Assembly: GCA_033961575.1 (NCBI GenBank)
Contig: CM066728.1
Location: 108,518,852-108,582,851 of the forward strand
Origin: Aselliscus stoliczkanus
Taxonomy: Eukaryota; Chordata; Mammalia; Chiroptera; Hipposideridae
Length of the DNA stretch: 64,000 bases
Direction of reading: 5' to 3'
The notes under the pieces were generated by a model. That model was not told where the DNA came from. It saw nothing but the letters and a program-made list of their open reading frames with translations, and did no database searches. This document shows, one piece after another, positions 22,700-35,680 of the stretch. A program made the position numbers and the translations under genes. Numbering within the stretch: position 1 is the first letter of the stretch; the number at the start of each line of letters is the position of its first letter.

Positions 22700-22930
22700 A
22701 AAAATACCTCTGCGATGTGCTGGGTCCTGAGTTAGATTCTTTATTGATCCTGCTGCAGGTGTTATGTTGGGTTCTTCATCTGCAGTGTCTCACTTAATCT
22801 TTATAAACAAACCCCTGTGGAGCAAAGATTATTAGCCCATTTTACACACATGTACCATGGACCAGGCAGGTCTGCCTGTGACGAAAGTCCATGTGGCTGA
22901 GGCATGGAGAGAGAGGTCTGTCAGAGGCAG
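22700..22930 (-). repeat. MIR-family fragment, minus orientation
   Basis: 'gatgtgctgggtcctgagtt', 'tgtctcacttaatctttata' and 'attattagcccattttacac' correspond in order to the reverse complement of the MIR core and 3' parts. Confidence 0.6.
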
Positions 22931-25789
22931 GAGAGGTGAGAGGTGAAAGGAAGATATACCCACAGACCCAGAACCAGCCATGCCTGAAGCTAGACTTCTC
23001 TGTTCTGCCAGCCATTACGTTCCCTTTTACTGTCAGCTAGTTTGAGCTGGGTTTTTATGTAGGTAAGAAGCCTCCCGACTACATTCAACATGTATCTCTC
23101 CCTCCATGATCGCCACTTGGACAACCAGCTGCCTGAATTTCTCTTTGAGGGCTCCTCCGTGCAGCGGACATGGATCCTACAAGCCATCGCCAGTGTGGGG
23201 AAAAATAAGTCAGGCCAGCTAATAGGAAAAATAAAATAAAGCATGCACAAGGGCACCGACACTCAGCTTCCAGCCATCAGAGATCTCTCCCTGCAGAGGT
23301 CTGCGGTGCTGGCTTTGAGTCATGATGTGGAAGAATAAATGTGTACTCTTTTTGGCTGTAAAATTAGTCTGCCTACTTGGTCTTCATGTTATTTCTTCAG
23401 ATTTGTGTTCTCTGTCAAAGCTAAACAAGTGTGCATTTTTAAAGAAATGTCCCAGGTCATATCACATTGTTTCCTGTCGGGAAGGCAGACATATTCTCAG
23501 TCTTTGATGATATACAGAATCTTTCTTTTACATGGCATTCCTGATAAGATCAAGTGAAACTAGTATAGACATGACAGCCTGGAACACACATCTTCCTTCC
23601 TGGTGGAGACAAGGCTTTCAGCCTCACTAACATCCTCTCCCCTTTTTCTAGCCCACTGAGAAATGAACTCAGCTTTCTCGGCATGTCCTTTCATCCAGTT
23701 GCATGATTCAGCCAATCTATTCTGTGCAAAAGAGCCATTTAGAGATCCTGATAACTTCTGGAACTCTTGGACCAGGCTTGGTTTCATGTTGACAAGAAGC
23801 TCATGCGATTTGTAAGAAAAGCCTGTCTTCCACACACCAATGATTAGGGTCTTAGGTCTTCAGAATATAATTTGGTAGTGTAAGTTCAGGTGTATTTGCA
23901 CATATAGAGATTGATGCTGAGTTCCTGCATTCCATGACTACGCTTCACTTCTCTTTTCCTCATGTTGCAGAACCTTAAACCTAGTGAAATGAGTTTTGTC
24001 TCTATATTTATGACCATCTGATAATAAGAAACACATAACCACAGTTCTCTTTAAGTATCTCATGTACATAGCTGCCCCTCATGGTAACTGAAAATGTGTC
24101 ATTTCTCTTCTTCCTGAACCTCTCCTTCTAGAACCTGACATCTGTCAAGGCTGAAATTAACAGGAAAATTATAGGCTACATTGTTTCTACCTGTAACTAG
24201 CTCTGTGCCAGATCACCCATTGTGAAGAGCAACAATGTAATACATTACTGCTGTAAATTGTCACCATTTAATTGGATGCTATTGACACCTCGTTCAGTGA
24301 TTTATTTTGTTTCCTGCTGTTTTCCTCTGGGTTTAGGGGTAGAGAGATTTGTGTAACAGAGAACATGATAACCAAATTGTTGTTAGATCTTTTTTTTATA
24401 GGGGGGGTGTGCATTGCTGTCGGTCAGACAGATTCTGGTTGTTTCTGAGCTGTGAGGTGGCAGGATACACAGGGTCAGATGTGGGGCACCTTCTGGAGTG
24501 TGTGTGTCTGTGTTTTATCTGCATGACATCACTGAGAATTCTCAGTGAGCCCCAAATGAACACTTATGGGTTGGATAACCACAGGGCCACCAAGAATTGT
24601 GCCCACGCAGATGTAATCATTGGGTTTTCAGCAGTTATTGTAAAAGCAGATAGGATCCAAGAAATGGGTAAGGCATTGAAAAGTGATGTATTTTCTTTAC
24701 ATAAAAGGTAAAAGTATCTAAAAGGAAAGTCAGCAGAAATCTAGACAGGAATAGCTCAAATTCAATACCCATTAAAAATACTGGAATGAATCATCAAAGA
24801 ATCAATTTATACACAGCTCCACAACCACAGGGCTTTGTGCTGAGTACATTCAAGAGCCCAAACCAGTTTCCTCCTGAGTATTGTGACAAGCCTGAAAGAT
24901 TGAACAAAGGAACAGAGAAGACCTGGTCTGTTGTGGAAAGCCCTGTGCCTTGCTGTGTGTGGCTGTTGGATAGCGAGTTCAAAAGCTTGACCCTTGGGAC
25001 CAGACACTAGAAGATGCACTGTGAAATGAGCCCGTACTGTTAGCCAGCCAGCTGGGAGCGTGAACCAGACATAACGCCCAGCAATAATGTACTAAGAAAA
25101 TCAGGTTAGGCAAAAGAAAATGAATTTAAGAAAAGATTATCAATAATGATTCAATTACAATTAAAAAAAAAACGGGAACATAAACTGAGCTATGTTAATG
25201 TCAGCCTCAGACCTCTGAGATGTAGTCCTTGATGATTCATTGATTTCATAGTTAGTTCAACAATTACTTTATTGTTCTGGCTGTAATATTTATTAAATAC
25301 TGGGGAAATAAGTGAAGACCAACCAAAAGAGAAAAGCATGGGCTGTTTACTCAGAACTTGCTGTAGCAACAGAGTCAGCCACCAACACTTGTGTTTTGCA
25401 GCGACTCAAAGGAGACAGTGGAGTAGGGATGGTTTTCAGGGGAAATGGGTGATCCCAGGAGGCCCTGACTAGCTAGAAGCAGGGTGTCCTGTGTGGGTAG
25501 TTAGGGGAGCACATTTGGCTTTCTGGCTGGTCCTAAATTGGAAGCAAGGAAAAAACTGGGGAGTCTGGCTATGAGGAGCCGATTGTTACAGGGATTATTG
25601 ATTGGCTTCTGAGATCAGTCACTAGAGACAGTAGTCTGACCCCACCACACGTCTGACTTAGAGAGCAGGCTGGCTTCCTGGGCAGGTTGCTGCAGATTGT
25701 GGGTCAGGGTTCTAACTTTATATACAGTATGGCATTTTCCATTTGTATATTTAGCCTCTCACTACTTTGGGGCACTCACTGACATGTAA
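22931..25789. other. Intergenic DNA, nothing assigned
   Basis: About 2.9 kb. No gene, RNA or confident repeat. The longest frame is 120 codons at 24349-24711 (plus); it has no recognisable feature. Confidence 0.35.
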
Positions 25790-25965
25790 CATTTTCATTA
25801 TTTTATTTGATTGCATTTAAACCCAATATGATGCTCTAAGGATCCCTGCTTTACAGAGGAGAAACCAGGGTTTCAGCAGTTCATGTAGCGTGTCCAATCC
25901 ACAGAGTAGGTGATGGAGTCAGGAATCAGAGTCAGATCAGCTGAGCCCAAAGCTCTGGCTAGCCC
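25790..25965 (-). repeat. MIR-family fragment, minus orientation
   Basis: 'tttacagaggagaaaccagg', 'cagttcatgtagcgtgtcc' and 'gatggagtcaggaatcagag' track the reverse complement of MIR. Confidence 0.6.
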
Positions 25966-26379
25966 CCCAAATTCTGACCGGTGAGCCTGGGGATAATTGT
26001 GAGGCTTGAAAGTCAAGAAGTAACCTGAGACCCGCTTGTCTGCCTGCCTGCTTATTGTTTCCAGTTCTACTAAAGAGTTTACTCATCCAGTTTTAGGAAA
26101 TCCTCCCTCTTGGTGTCTCTCTCTTGAGAATATTAAATCAACTTCTATAGCAGAGGGATCACCAGAAGTCCACAGGGCCAAGCAAATAACCTAAATGTGT
26201 GAGTCCCTGGAATATCAGGCCATGTGGGGAGGGTCCCACGTCTGCTGAGAGGAGGGGTTCCCCCCACCCTGGGCTTATGATCACTCGCTTCGCCCGCACT
26301 GCACTGGGGAGGACCTTGGAACCCTGGGTCTAATGTCTGCAGTAAAATCAAGGGAGAGAAGCACTCAATTAAAAGTTTG
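25966..26379. other. Unassigned intergenic DNA
   Basis: Nothing recognised. Confidence 0.35.
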
Positions 26380-27100
26380 ATCAAAAGTATAGCTGCTTAC
26401 AAAGAACTTTAAAACTTTGTGGTGGCCCTTCTGAATTAATAGGTTTTAAACTGATATCCTCTGAAAATTCAAAAGTAAAATCATTGGAATGAATCAGCAT
26501 AATTGGGAAATCATGCAGAGCAAGAGTGGAGTAAAAATTGGTTAGTATGAATATTCTAACTAGATGCATTTTTGAGTTTTGTTACTGTCAAAAGATTCTA
26601 CATTTGCAAAGGTTAAAGCGCTTTGTCCCCTTCTGCTGTGTTGGGTCTGCAGCCCTCATTAAACGAAAAACTAGAGTTGCCAAAAATGGAATTATGAATT
26701 TATGCAAACTACTTAAAGACTGGGCTCAACTTTGCGAGGTGGTTACAGCACAAAATTGAAGAATAATTTTTCTTTGCTTAAATGGTAAACTGTTCTGGGC
26801 TGCACCAAAGGTGGCTGATGATTATGTTTCGCTGCAGCACTGGTGAATATTCGGGTGTGATGTAAACGTGCAGCCACAATTGGAAAAAACAATGGTCCCA
26901 GCTGCTCACACAGCAGCCACCCCTGTGGGTGTTAATGGGGATAATGCATTTCATTTCACTTCTTCTTTATCTTATAAAGCCCTTTGCTGCTTCCCTGGTT
27001 AAATACAACTTAGGAGCGTTACATGGCAAACTTTAAAATAGTAGAATTTTTAAAAATATCTATGTGGTTTCAACGGTTACTGCTGCTGCTAAAGCTGCTG
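26380..27100. promoter_or_regulatory. Repeat-poor block, possible conserved noncoding element
   Basis: No transposon pattern or gene was recognised here, although flanking DNA is repeat-rich. It contains close matches to developmental transcription-factor motifs: POU/octamer-like 'atttatgcaaac' near 26696, SOX-like 'aacaatgg' near 26889, and ATTA-type homeodomain cores. It resembles the ultra-quiet DNA of enhancers, but there is no direct evidence of activity or conservation. Inference only. Confidence 0.2.
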
Positions 27101-27620
27101 CTAAGTAGATGAGACAGTTCTTCAATGACCTGCTATGTGCTTATTCTCAACAGTCCAAGGGTAGAAAACTGTAGGCTGAGCCCATAAGCTCCAGGAACTT
27201 CCACTGAGGAAAGGGGTGAAACTAGAAGGAAAGCAAGGATATCAATTTTGGTTTTCATTCTGGAAAGAACATTTTGAAAAGGAAAAATGTAAACGGGTTT
27301 TTATACAATTAGATGGAGGAGAAAGAATTCAGAAAGGCAGTATCTCTGAATAAAGGAACTGAATTTTCATGACACAGGGTCGTGATATAGAATTTCCAAT
27401 AAACATGCATATGGACTGACCGCGTCCTGGGGCATAAATAGGAACCTGTTACTTTCATTGGCATGAGAGATTTTAAGTAACGAAAGCTCAGCTATATTGC
27501 TTCAGATCCCACAGCTGAGTAGAAATAGAAATGGAAGGGGACCCTAGGCCTCATGGTTAGAAGTCACACTCTTAGGTTTTGGCTGCTTGTCAAACCTGAA
27601 ACTGTTTGAATACTGTGTTA
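27101..27620. other. Unassigned intergenic DNA
   Basis: Includes a short GCT/CTG-rich patch near 27080-27105; nothing else recognised. Confidence 0.35.
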
Positions 27621-27622
27621 AG

Positions 27623-27683
<61 letters not shown>
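27623..27683. repeat. Poly-A followed by (TA)n microsatellite
   Basis: 18 A residues at 27623-27640, then about 42 bases of pure TA. Possibly the decayed tail of an old retroposon, but no SINE or LINE body was recognised to its left. Confidence 0.95.
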
Positions 27684-27687
<4 letters not shown>

Positions 27688-29850
27688 AAACCAAACAAAA
27701 AATTATTTACTGGTATATTTATATTCACTCATGATACAATACGCTACAATGAAGCCACACCCCGCCTTGCACGATGGTGCCTCAGTATCCATGCAGGCGA
27801 CAGCATGGTCTTGTCCATCCGAAGTGGGAGGCTCGGTGGCCACCATTCAAGGTTTTCTTCATTAGCTTCACTGTAGTTTACTTGGGAAGAGCCTCACGAA
27901 AGGCACAAGGTATCCACATTGTGATGTATGGGCTTGATTCCTCTGGTTTATTTGATGACGAGGGCTGAGTACACAACAGCTTTTAATTTCTGAAAGGATA
28001 TTATTAATCATACCAATAATCAGTTTCATAGCATCTCTTGGAATAAAACATTTGTGATGAAGTCTTAAAGGGGAACCAGTTCATTTGAAAGCAAAAAGAT
28101 CTACGCATGCTTAGAAATATGTCCTAATGTCACCGTGGACCTGCATACTATGTCACCTTGAGTTAAATGTGGAGAATTCCCAGCTCTCCATGTATTTTGT
28201 TGTCTAAAGCAGTCATAAAATCTGTCAATTTAATCTTTTGTCTTTTGGTGAATCAATTTAATACTTTAAATTCTTCAGAAAAGAAATGATACAGAAAGCC
28301 CCAACCTTCCTTCGGGAATACACGTACAGTCTTCAGCCCGAGCAGCATATTTCTGTGTGCTGCCTCATACCTGGGGAAGATTTGGGACCATCATCATAAA
28401 TTAGAAAAACAAAGCAATTTACTGGGTTCTTGAAAGGAGTTCAGAAATAGGAACTGCATTTTTTTTTTTTCAGAAAGCAAAACAAAACAACTAAAAGTCT
28501 GTATGCAATGAATGAGATTTAAAAAAAAAAAAAAATCCTTGGGCGAGTTTTCATCCTTTCTGTTTATTGCCCTCCTGCCCCCTCAGGATTAGGGGCAAAG
28601 GAAGCCTGCCTCAGTCAGGACCCTTACAGCCACCTACTCCGGTCTCTCCCCTCTGCAGGTCTTTCCTTTGGAGACCTGTCTCCTAAGTCCACTCTATTGT
28701 ACAGACATCTCCTCTTCTAAAGCTCGCTCAGCCATGGCACTTTTACTGAAACCCCAAGCCTAGTTGGGGCTGCGTTCTCCGGTGCCTCCTCCCCCTGCCT
28801 GCCAGTGAACAATTCCAGTGATGCTGTACCCTCTTCTCTCCCACTTCTCTCGTGGGCACCCCATGCCACATGGTGACACCCCTTCTTTTCCAGGCATTGT
28901 GTGGGTTACTCTGCAATTCTCCCCCCACCTTCCCCTCGTCTCCAGCTCACAGCATCCAGCACCGGGCTCACTAGCACCTCGTCAGTGAGGCCTGGACATG
29001 CCATCCGCTCCAGGGATGCCTCCCTCCAGATATTTACTGTCCTCAAATGGCGCGGCCACACCACAGCTGGCACTTCAGGGCAGCGCCACCCTGAAGGGTC
29101 CAGGTCTGAAATTCTCTGCACTGACAACAGCGCCTCCCGCTGCGTTCTCCCACTGCTGCATAGTCCACTCTCAGCTCGCAAACCGAGTCTTCACATCCTC
29201 CAGGCAGGGGTGAGGTGAGAGCTTCAAATGTCTCCACATGGAAATTTACGCAGCACAAAGTGAGAAAAAAGCAATTTCAGATTTTATCTTTACATCCACT
29301 GTGAAAAAATAGTAAATCAAGTACATTCCAGAAAAATATACCTGGTGTACGTGTAGTTTTAAGAACAATTTCCTCTTGGATTAAGCATTTGCAGTGATAC
29401 AGTACAGATAATCACTTCTGCCATTCTTCACAAGCTGGGCTCAAGGAAGCCCTTTAAATGCAAAATTATGTTACATATTTGAAGTAGGTCCAGATAAAAT
29501 TTTTAAATTATATTTCAAATTTAGTTTTATTGGGAACAAAATAAGTTGATTCTACCAAGAGGATTTAGATAGAAGAGCATCGAGTGAGACCATCAAAATT
29601 CAGAGATTTTATAGATCTCTATAATTGCAAAGGATGTTTCAGAGAATCCAGAAGCAAGAAAGCAAATTGTGCCACGACACACTTCTTCACCCAGCTCATT
29701 CTCTGAACTGACGGGAAAGTGTAAAGTGTTATCAGAATTCTCCAAAAATTCAACATTTCATTACTTGGAGTTTTGGGTGTTTTTTGGCCTTTATATTAAG
29801 AGGGCTCTTTTGTCTTTCCGATGAACTGAAAATTTTATTTGTATATATTA
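27684..29850. other. Intergenic DNA, nothing assigned
   Basis: About 2.2 kb. A C-rich block at 28560-29220 may contain an old L2 fragment, not confirmed. Poly-A/T runs occur at about 28459 and 28521. No gene. Confidence 0.35.
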
Positions 29851-30156
29851 CAGTTGACCCTTGAACAACGTAGGGATTACTCATAGTCAGAAATGCACAC
29901 ACAACATGTGACTCCCCAAAAATATAACTACTAGTAGCCTATTGTTGACTTTACTGATAACATGAACAGTGGATTAACACATATTTTGTATGTTATCTGT
30001 ATGATATAATGTGTTCTTACAATAAAGTAAGCTAGAGAAAAGACAACATTAAGAAAATCATAGGGGAAAGAAAATACAGTTATAGTATTTATTGAAAAAA
30101 ATCTGCATATAAGTGGACCTGAGTAATTCAACCCCATGTTGTTCAAGGGTCAAATG
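29851..30156. mobile_element. Tigger/pogo-type nonautonomous DNA transposon, 306 bp
   Basis: The left terminus CAGTTGACCCTTGAACAAC and the complement of the right terminus (CATTTGACCCTTGAACAAC) are inverted repeats differing at two positions. The element is flanked by TA (29849-29850 and 30157-30158), the Tc1/mariner-superfamily target duplication. The interior ('tgttgactttactgataaca', 'cttacaataaagtaagctag', 'gcatataagtggacctgag') matches the common mammalian MER2/Tigger-derived family as I remember it. It has no transposase frame. Confidence 0.85.
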
Positions 30157-31429
30157 TATATACATATACACACAGTATGTATAATGGGATCATGAATACC
30201 GAACTATGGCTGTCACTCGAGCATGGTTTTCCTGAGTCAGGCATCTTCCAGCTGTGCCCACGTTTACTGATCGTCCTCAGTTCATTCAAGACAAGCTTTG
30301 CTCTAATGGATGTATTCATTCCCTTGATGGCGGCAATGGTTCACAATGTATGCAATATGTCCAAACTCATCAAATTATATACATTAAATATATACAGGTT
30401 TTTGTATATCAATTATACCTCAATAAAGCTGTTGAACTAAAAGAAAAACCATTTCTTATTCAAAGAAGAATGGAACGTAGCGTGCTGGAGAAACAGTGAG
30501 TGTAATACAACTTTATAAATCAATCATCAACAAGACTGAAGACCCACCCCTTGTGCCTGTTTGGCTTTCGTTATCGCACGTTTCCTTTCGCCTGTGGAAG
30601 CGTTTGTAAAAGTTGTTTACGACATCGCGGAATCCTCATGAGGCTGATTGGTCCTGTCGGGGCCTCCACGCAGGAGGGCATAGTATCTGCAAATCATACG
30701 AGGGATGTGGGATGGGTTTACCCAGGAGGTTGTCTGCAGTCTCGCGCTAATGAATACGTTTCTCAACGATTAACATGGGTCTTCAAGTAGTGACTGCGCC
30801 TTCGCCCATCTGGGAGCAGAGGGGACTTGTAGACACTGCAGAGAAAAGGACCGTCAAATTATTTCCTAAATGGTAGGATTTATTTCAGTGCTCACAGACA
30901 ACTGAATGTGACTATTTACAAAAACCATAAGTACAAAAACTATGACACAATTTATAATGTACATAATTCAGATTCTCTGATTTTTGTCCAGAAAAAAAAC
31001 ATTGGCAGATAGAGATGTCAGGGAGCTACTAAAGGAAGATTGTTGCACTGCTAGCAGTACTTAGGATCATTCTTCATGAATGTACTGTTTCTAAAAAGAT
31101 GAAGAGGTTTGGGATAGCGAGATTGTCAATTCACCAAGAGCAGTGAAGAGCAGGGCATTTTCACTTCTGTCACAACAGCTCAGTTTATCTGATAAATGTG
31201 ATGTTTTCTTCAGAGTTGAGGCTCGGAGCAGGTGTGAGTTGGCTGGTGCTGATTGGCTGGGTAACCCACTCCCATCCCTTCCTTCCTGAACCTCCACAGT
31301 TGACCCAAAGCCACAGGCAATGAGCCCCCTGCGTGGGCTGCCACACCTGGTGTCCTCACTGAGCTTTGAAAACAATGTGTCTGTCAGGTGTCTTTAAACT
31401 ACCTGGACAGCTCTCAAGGGAGCATTTAG
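30157..31429. other. Intergenic DNA, nothing assigned
   Basis: No gene or repeat recognised. It includes a small unexplained CpG-containing patch at about 30560-30800. Confidence 0.35.
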
Positions 31430-33260
31430 AGAGGCAAATTAAATTGCAAATTTTTATTGCTCATGTCTAACAAAATTTAGGATGACAATAATAACTAAAA
31501 TTGTAGGAGCTAAGAAATTGAACGATTTGACCAGTGACCCAGTGAGGGAATACCCAGCAAAACATGGGCATCCCAACAAGACAACCCAAACTGGACTCTC
31601 ATTGAAATGAAGGGGGAAGGCCATGCTATCTCATTCTCTAAGAGCTCCAATGTAAATAATATAGGCTTTAAATGTAATTTTTGTGAGGCATAAGGTCAGT
31701 AACTTCTGCATTTTTACCAACGTTTGAGGCTGACTTTCAAGAATGTCCAATGACTAAAATAAAACAAGTCCAAATAGGTTTATTTTGTGTCACAGGACAG
31801 GTAACTTTACTTAACACAAAATGAGGTATTTAATGTTTCCTGTCTTCAGAAGTCACATCCAATGGTGTAACAGCTATTGTCACACACCATAGAAGAATCT
31901 TACATTGAACAATGTTTATACATTTTCTCTGCTGATAAATAGTTTTAATGAGGCTAGATGCTGAGATTGAAAATTCATACTGCACTTTTCTTCAAAGTGC
32001 TAAAGCTGAAGGCTGAGGTAGTTCGAGTCATGGTATAGGGGAACAAATAATCAACTGCATCAGGAAAAACATTAACTTTCTTAGCCAAAGCTAAGGATGA
32101 CACATTTTGCAAGCTTGTGAAACAATTTGAAATTGACTTCAGAAAAAATAAAATAAAATCACATGATGGTCTCGGGAGCTTCCATTGGCCAGTTGCCACA
32201 TCTGTGACAGCTCTTCACCAGCCTGTGTCTGATTTTTCCTGTAGCTGTGGATTTGTCTGAAGAGGAACAGTGAGAATGCTTCTGATCTGTGAGCATTGCA
32301 CTGACACTCTTACCATAGAACAAACACTACAGTGTGGGGGGGTTGTTTATTTGTTTGGATTGGGAAGATGTGAAAATTAGAGTGATGTCAGATTCTGGAA
32401 GGCTGAGATGGGATTAACCTCAATTCCGAACAAGCCATCACGGGTCTCAAGGAGCCACATCCCCAATGGGGCATGACAATGGCTTGTGTTGCTCATTTTC
32501 TATCCCTGAGTTCAGAGAGTTATCAGAGCAATTACCTCTAAACTATATCTGATCAATCTTCTGCTTCCGATCAGAAGCAACAATATCCAAGTGAAATGAC
32601 GCATCAGATTTAAACAAGACATTGGCAAATTTCTGTGGGAAATTAACCTATCTACGCTCACAGATTCCAGTGCTCCTTCCCTGTGTCAGAGTCTTTAGCT
32701 CAGAGCGATTTTGAATCTGTCATGTTATGGAGGATTAAATCGCTGGGTTGTAGAGAAAGAGGGGAGCACATTTAACTCCTGGCCTCTGGTTGCTGATTAA
32801 ATTAGGAAATGTGGGCTTCAGCTTCTTGTCTGACCTATGCTTTAGTTAAGGAACATGTAGGCTGATTTTCTGGTGCTGGCAATGTGTAATGGATTTTGTA
32901 CTGCTTTTCTCCTTTCTGATCTGAACACAATAAAATATGTTTATCTGAATTAGATCTGGTATCAACTTTTATCATGGGTAATAAGCTTGATTTTTTTTTT
33001 CTTCAATGGCAGAGCTAATATGATCTTTAGAAAAGGCTATATGAGGTGACTTTTGCTCGGAACGTACAATTGGTGTCAGACTCTGAATTAGGTTTTTATG
33101 ACGCCCTAAGTCACTTTGCTGTGGGAATTATATTTTCAATAGAGACTAGCTCTTCATTACTAATGCTTCTGATACTGAATTTCTGATAATGACCTATATT
33201 AAAATTGAATCAAACCTTGTTCCATCTGCTAAAAGAAATGTATAATTCATCCATAATAGA
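31430..33260. promoter_or_regulatory. Long repeat-poor block, possible conserved noncoding elements
   Basis: About 1.8 kb in which I recognise no transposon, simple repeat or gene, which is unusual for this window. It is dense in AT-rich homeodomain-type cores (ATTA, 'gattaaatcg', 'gctgattaaattag') and contains a CRE/AP-1-like 'tgacgcatca'. A regulatory role is a guess, based on absence of repeats and known gene deserts around developmental loci. Confidence 0.2.
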
Positions 33261-33500
33261 AGTCCATTTTTAAAAGAGTATGAAATACTGTCATTTAAAA
33301 AATCACTGCCAACACTTCACTTTGCAGAGAGGCAATCAGACAGGGATAATATGTCTCATTCACTGTTTTTCAAAATCCAAAAGAGAAAAGAAGCAAAGAT
33401 TAAAGCAATATATTTTCTTTGGTATTGCAGTTTTGAAACAAAAAAACCCTGACTGCCTTGGTTCAGTATGTATTGAGTTACAAAACATCCTTAAATCTAT

Positions 33501-33645
33501 TTTTTTTTTTTAGTTGAGGCATCTTGCCACCTGTTGGCAGCTCAGTGGCAGCTCAGCTTGGGCCAGGAATCGAACTGCTGTTGCTCAGAGCTCAGCTCGC
33601 ACTCTTGAGCGAGCTCTTAAACAACTGTGCCATTCGGCCAGCCCC
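33501..33645 (-). repeat. Second tRNA-derived SINE family, minus orientation
   Basis: The complement starts GGGGCTGGCCGAATGGCACA and includes 'agagctcgctcaagagtgcg', a 7-bp anticodon-like stem AGCTCGC/GCGAGCT. Next come B-box-like 'cagttcgattcct', a 'gctgccactgagctgcc' tail part and a poly-A tail. The 13-base duplication tccttaaatctat flanks it at 33488-33500 and 33649-33661. It differs from the GGCCGGCC short SINE in anticodon arm and 3' end, so it is a separate family (bat Rhin-like in my memory; not verified). Confidence 0.85.
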
Positions 33646-33661
33646 ACGTCCTTAAATCTAT

Positions 33662-35549
33662 TATAAATCAATTATTGTTAGTGCTTTCAATAGAGGAGAA
33701 CAGCATAAATAAATTCCAAAATGGTGCCTGGTCTGCAAATATTTCATCTTACATGGTAGTGCACTGTGCGATATTTGGTATTACCTTTTGTGCAGTTCTC
33801 AGGTCAAAGCAAGTATACTGTATGTCATACCACCTCACCACCACTGATCTGGGAACAGGGAGTCGGGATGGCTTTCTGGAGTCTGTCACAGATAACCCAC
33901 TGGCCAATAACCAAATATTGGCTCTGTCGTGTCAACAGAAATGGCCAAGTATACCATGGATGGATGAGTGGCTGTGCTGCATGTGACCAATGCAAACACC
34001 TTAAAAAGAACAGCAATGAGTTTGCAAAGGGATGATATCTGAATACTCCACTCAGAAATCTATTCCAGGAGCTGTGAGGCTTCCAGGCCCAGAGAACAGC
34101 TGCTCTGAGGACGTGCAGCCCCTTTGTGTCTGATCATGGTTCCTGTTACTTGTTACGCCCTCTGGAGCCCTCTTTTGAGATAGAAATAATGAATCCGGGT
34201 GTAAGCAATGGAGACACTTCAAAACCGTGTACAAAACAATCAAATCCAACAACAACACAACCCCAGTGGAGTGTAAAAGACATTGATGGCCTTGGGGCAA
34301 AGTTGATGAGGAAAGGGTCTGAGAGTGGTGGGGAAATGTGCATGACTTATGCTGAAAGCGAGGAAAATGTGGCAAGCAGGCATCGGGAGGTCTGTAAATC
34401 CAACCACCGCCAAGGCTTCTCTTTCTGTGCGTTGGGAAGTGTCAACACAAAATCATTATCTGAGTGCAGATTTGATGTAGTTTCAACATCAAGTGTCCTT
34501 TGATACCAGTTACACTCTAATGTATTTCCTAAGGTGGCCCCTAGGGACATGGAATTCCCTGAGCTCAGACTTTGTCCCTAACATTGAAGATGGCCTGACC
34601 CACTAACTCCCAAAGACTCCTACTGGAAACACCCACTTAGGTCTCGATTCCCTATGATTTTCACTATTTTGCAGATAAATAAGGAAGTCAGGACCTTCTC
34701 ACTGCACTCTGGGTCATTGATCCTGGAAGAGTCCTAGATTCACACCCACAGGACAGGGTACGGGTCACAGCCCCACCTGGGACCCCCCATCACGCTCGGC
34801 CTCGGGGTGACCAGGACCCCTTCTTTTCAGTCACCAACTGCACTCCTCTGCCTCTCTCATCAGTGTCACTCTGTGAGTCGAGCGGCCAGACCCCTGGGTC
34901 GCCCCAGGCCACATATCCAGGCCCCTCCTGAGCACGAAGGCTTCTCCACGGCAGGGACCTCCCAGCCTGATCATGGCTAATTCCTCTCCGGTTCCTTTAC
35001 AGCCTCTGCACACCCCTGCACACAGACGGGAACCCTCTTTATTTTCCCAGTATCAACGCCAGTTCTCGTCAGAATCCACCTGAGTGGGCTTAGTGAACCG
35101 TCCCTGAAGGAGTCGGGGAATTCACACGCCTCACATATGTTCTCAGGGGCCATAGCATAAAAATACACCTGACGTGAGATGGGCAAATGTGTGAGGCCAC
35201 GCCTGAATCTGGTGACTTCAGGTAGCTGCGCCTGACCCAGTGTCTTCAGAGCTCCTTAGATGGACTGCACAACATCCAGGGACGACAAGGCCCGGGGTTT
35301 CATCAGAGCCATGGACCGGCAGAGCTATTTTGAGAAGGCCACACGCTGTGCAGTGGGCAGGAATCCTGTGTTCTTCTCCTCCCTGTACAATGGTGGTGCA
35401 CTGCAGGGTCCATAGATGGTGACACGTCCAGTCTAGAGAAAGGATGCTGACCAACACCGGGAACCACTTCCAAAGACTTTAAATGTGAGACTAAAGCCAG
35501 ATTCCTAATGAAAACCAGACAAACTTTAACCTTATCCAGAAACAACCTT
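33662..35549. other. Intergenic DNA, nothing assigned
   Basis: About 1.9 kb. Several 60-125-codon overlapping frames on both strands, none recognisable. No confident repeat. Confidence 0.35.
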
Positions 35550-35564
35550 AAAAATTAATCTGTG

Positions 35565-35670
35565 GGCCGGCCGAGTGGCGCGGTGGTTAAGCGCTGGCTT
35601 GGGAAGCCAGCGGCCCTGGTTCGGTCCCACATGTGAGGGCCAATGACACTGCCCTCAAAAAAAAAAAAAA
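35565..35670 (+). repeat. tRNA-derived SINE (GGCCGGCC family), young copy
   Basis: Near-consensus full short-form copy with a 14-base A tail. A perfect duplication, aaaaattaatctgtg, brackets it (35550-35564 and ending at 35680). The clean duplication and intact tRNA-like stem suggest a recent insertion. Confidence 0.94.
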
Positions 35671-35680
35671 TTAATCTGTG

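Noticed and set aside
27700..27990. Possible processed pseudogene after the TA repeat
   Set aside because: I tried both strands and found no recognisable protein, poly-A tail or target duplication on the right side.
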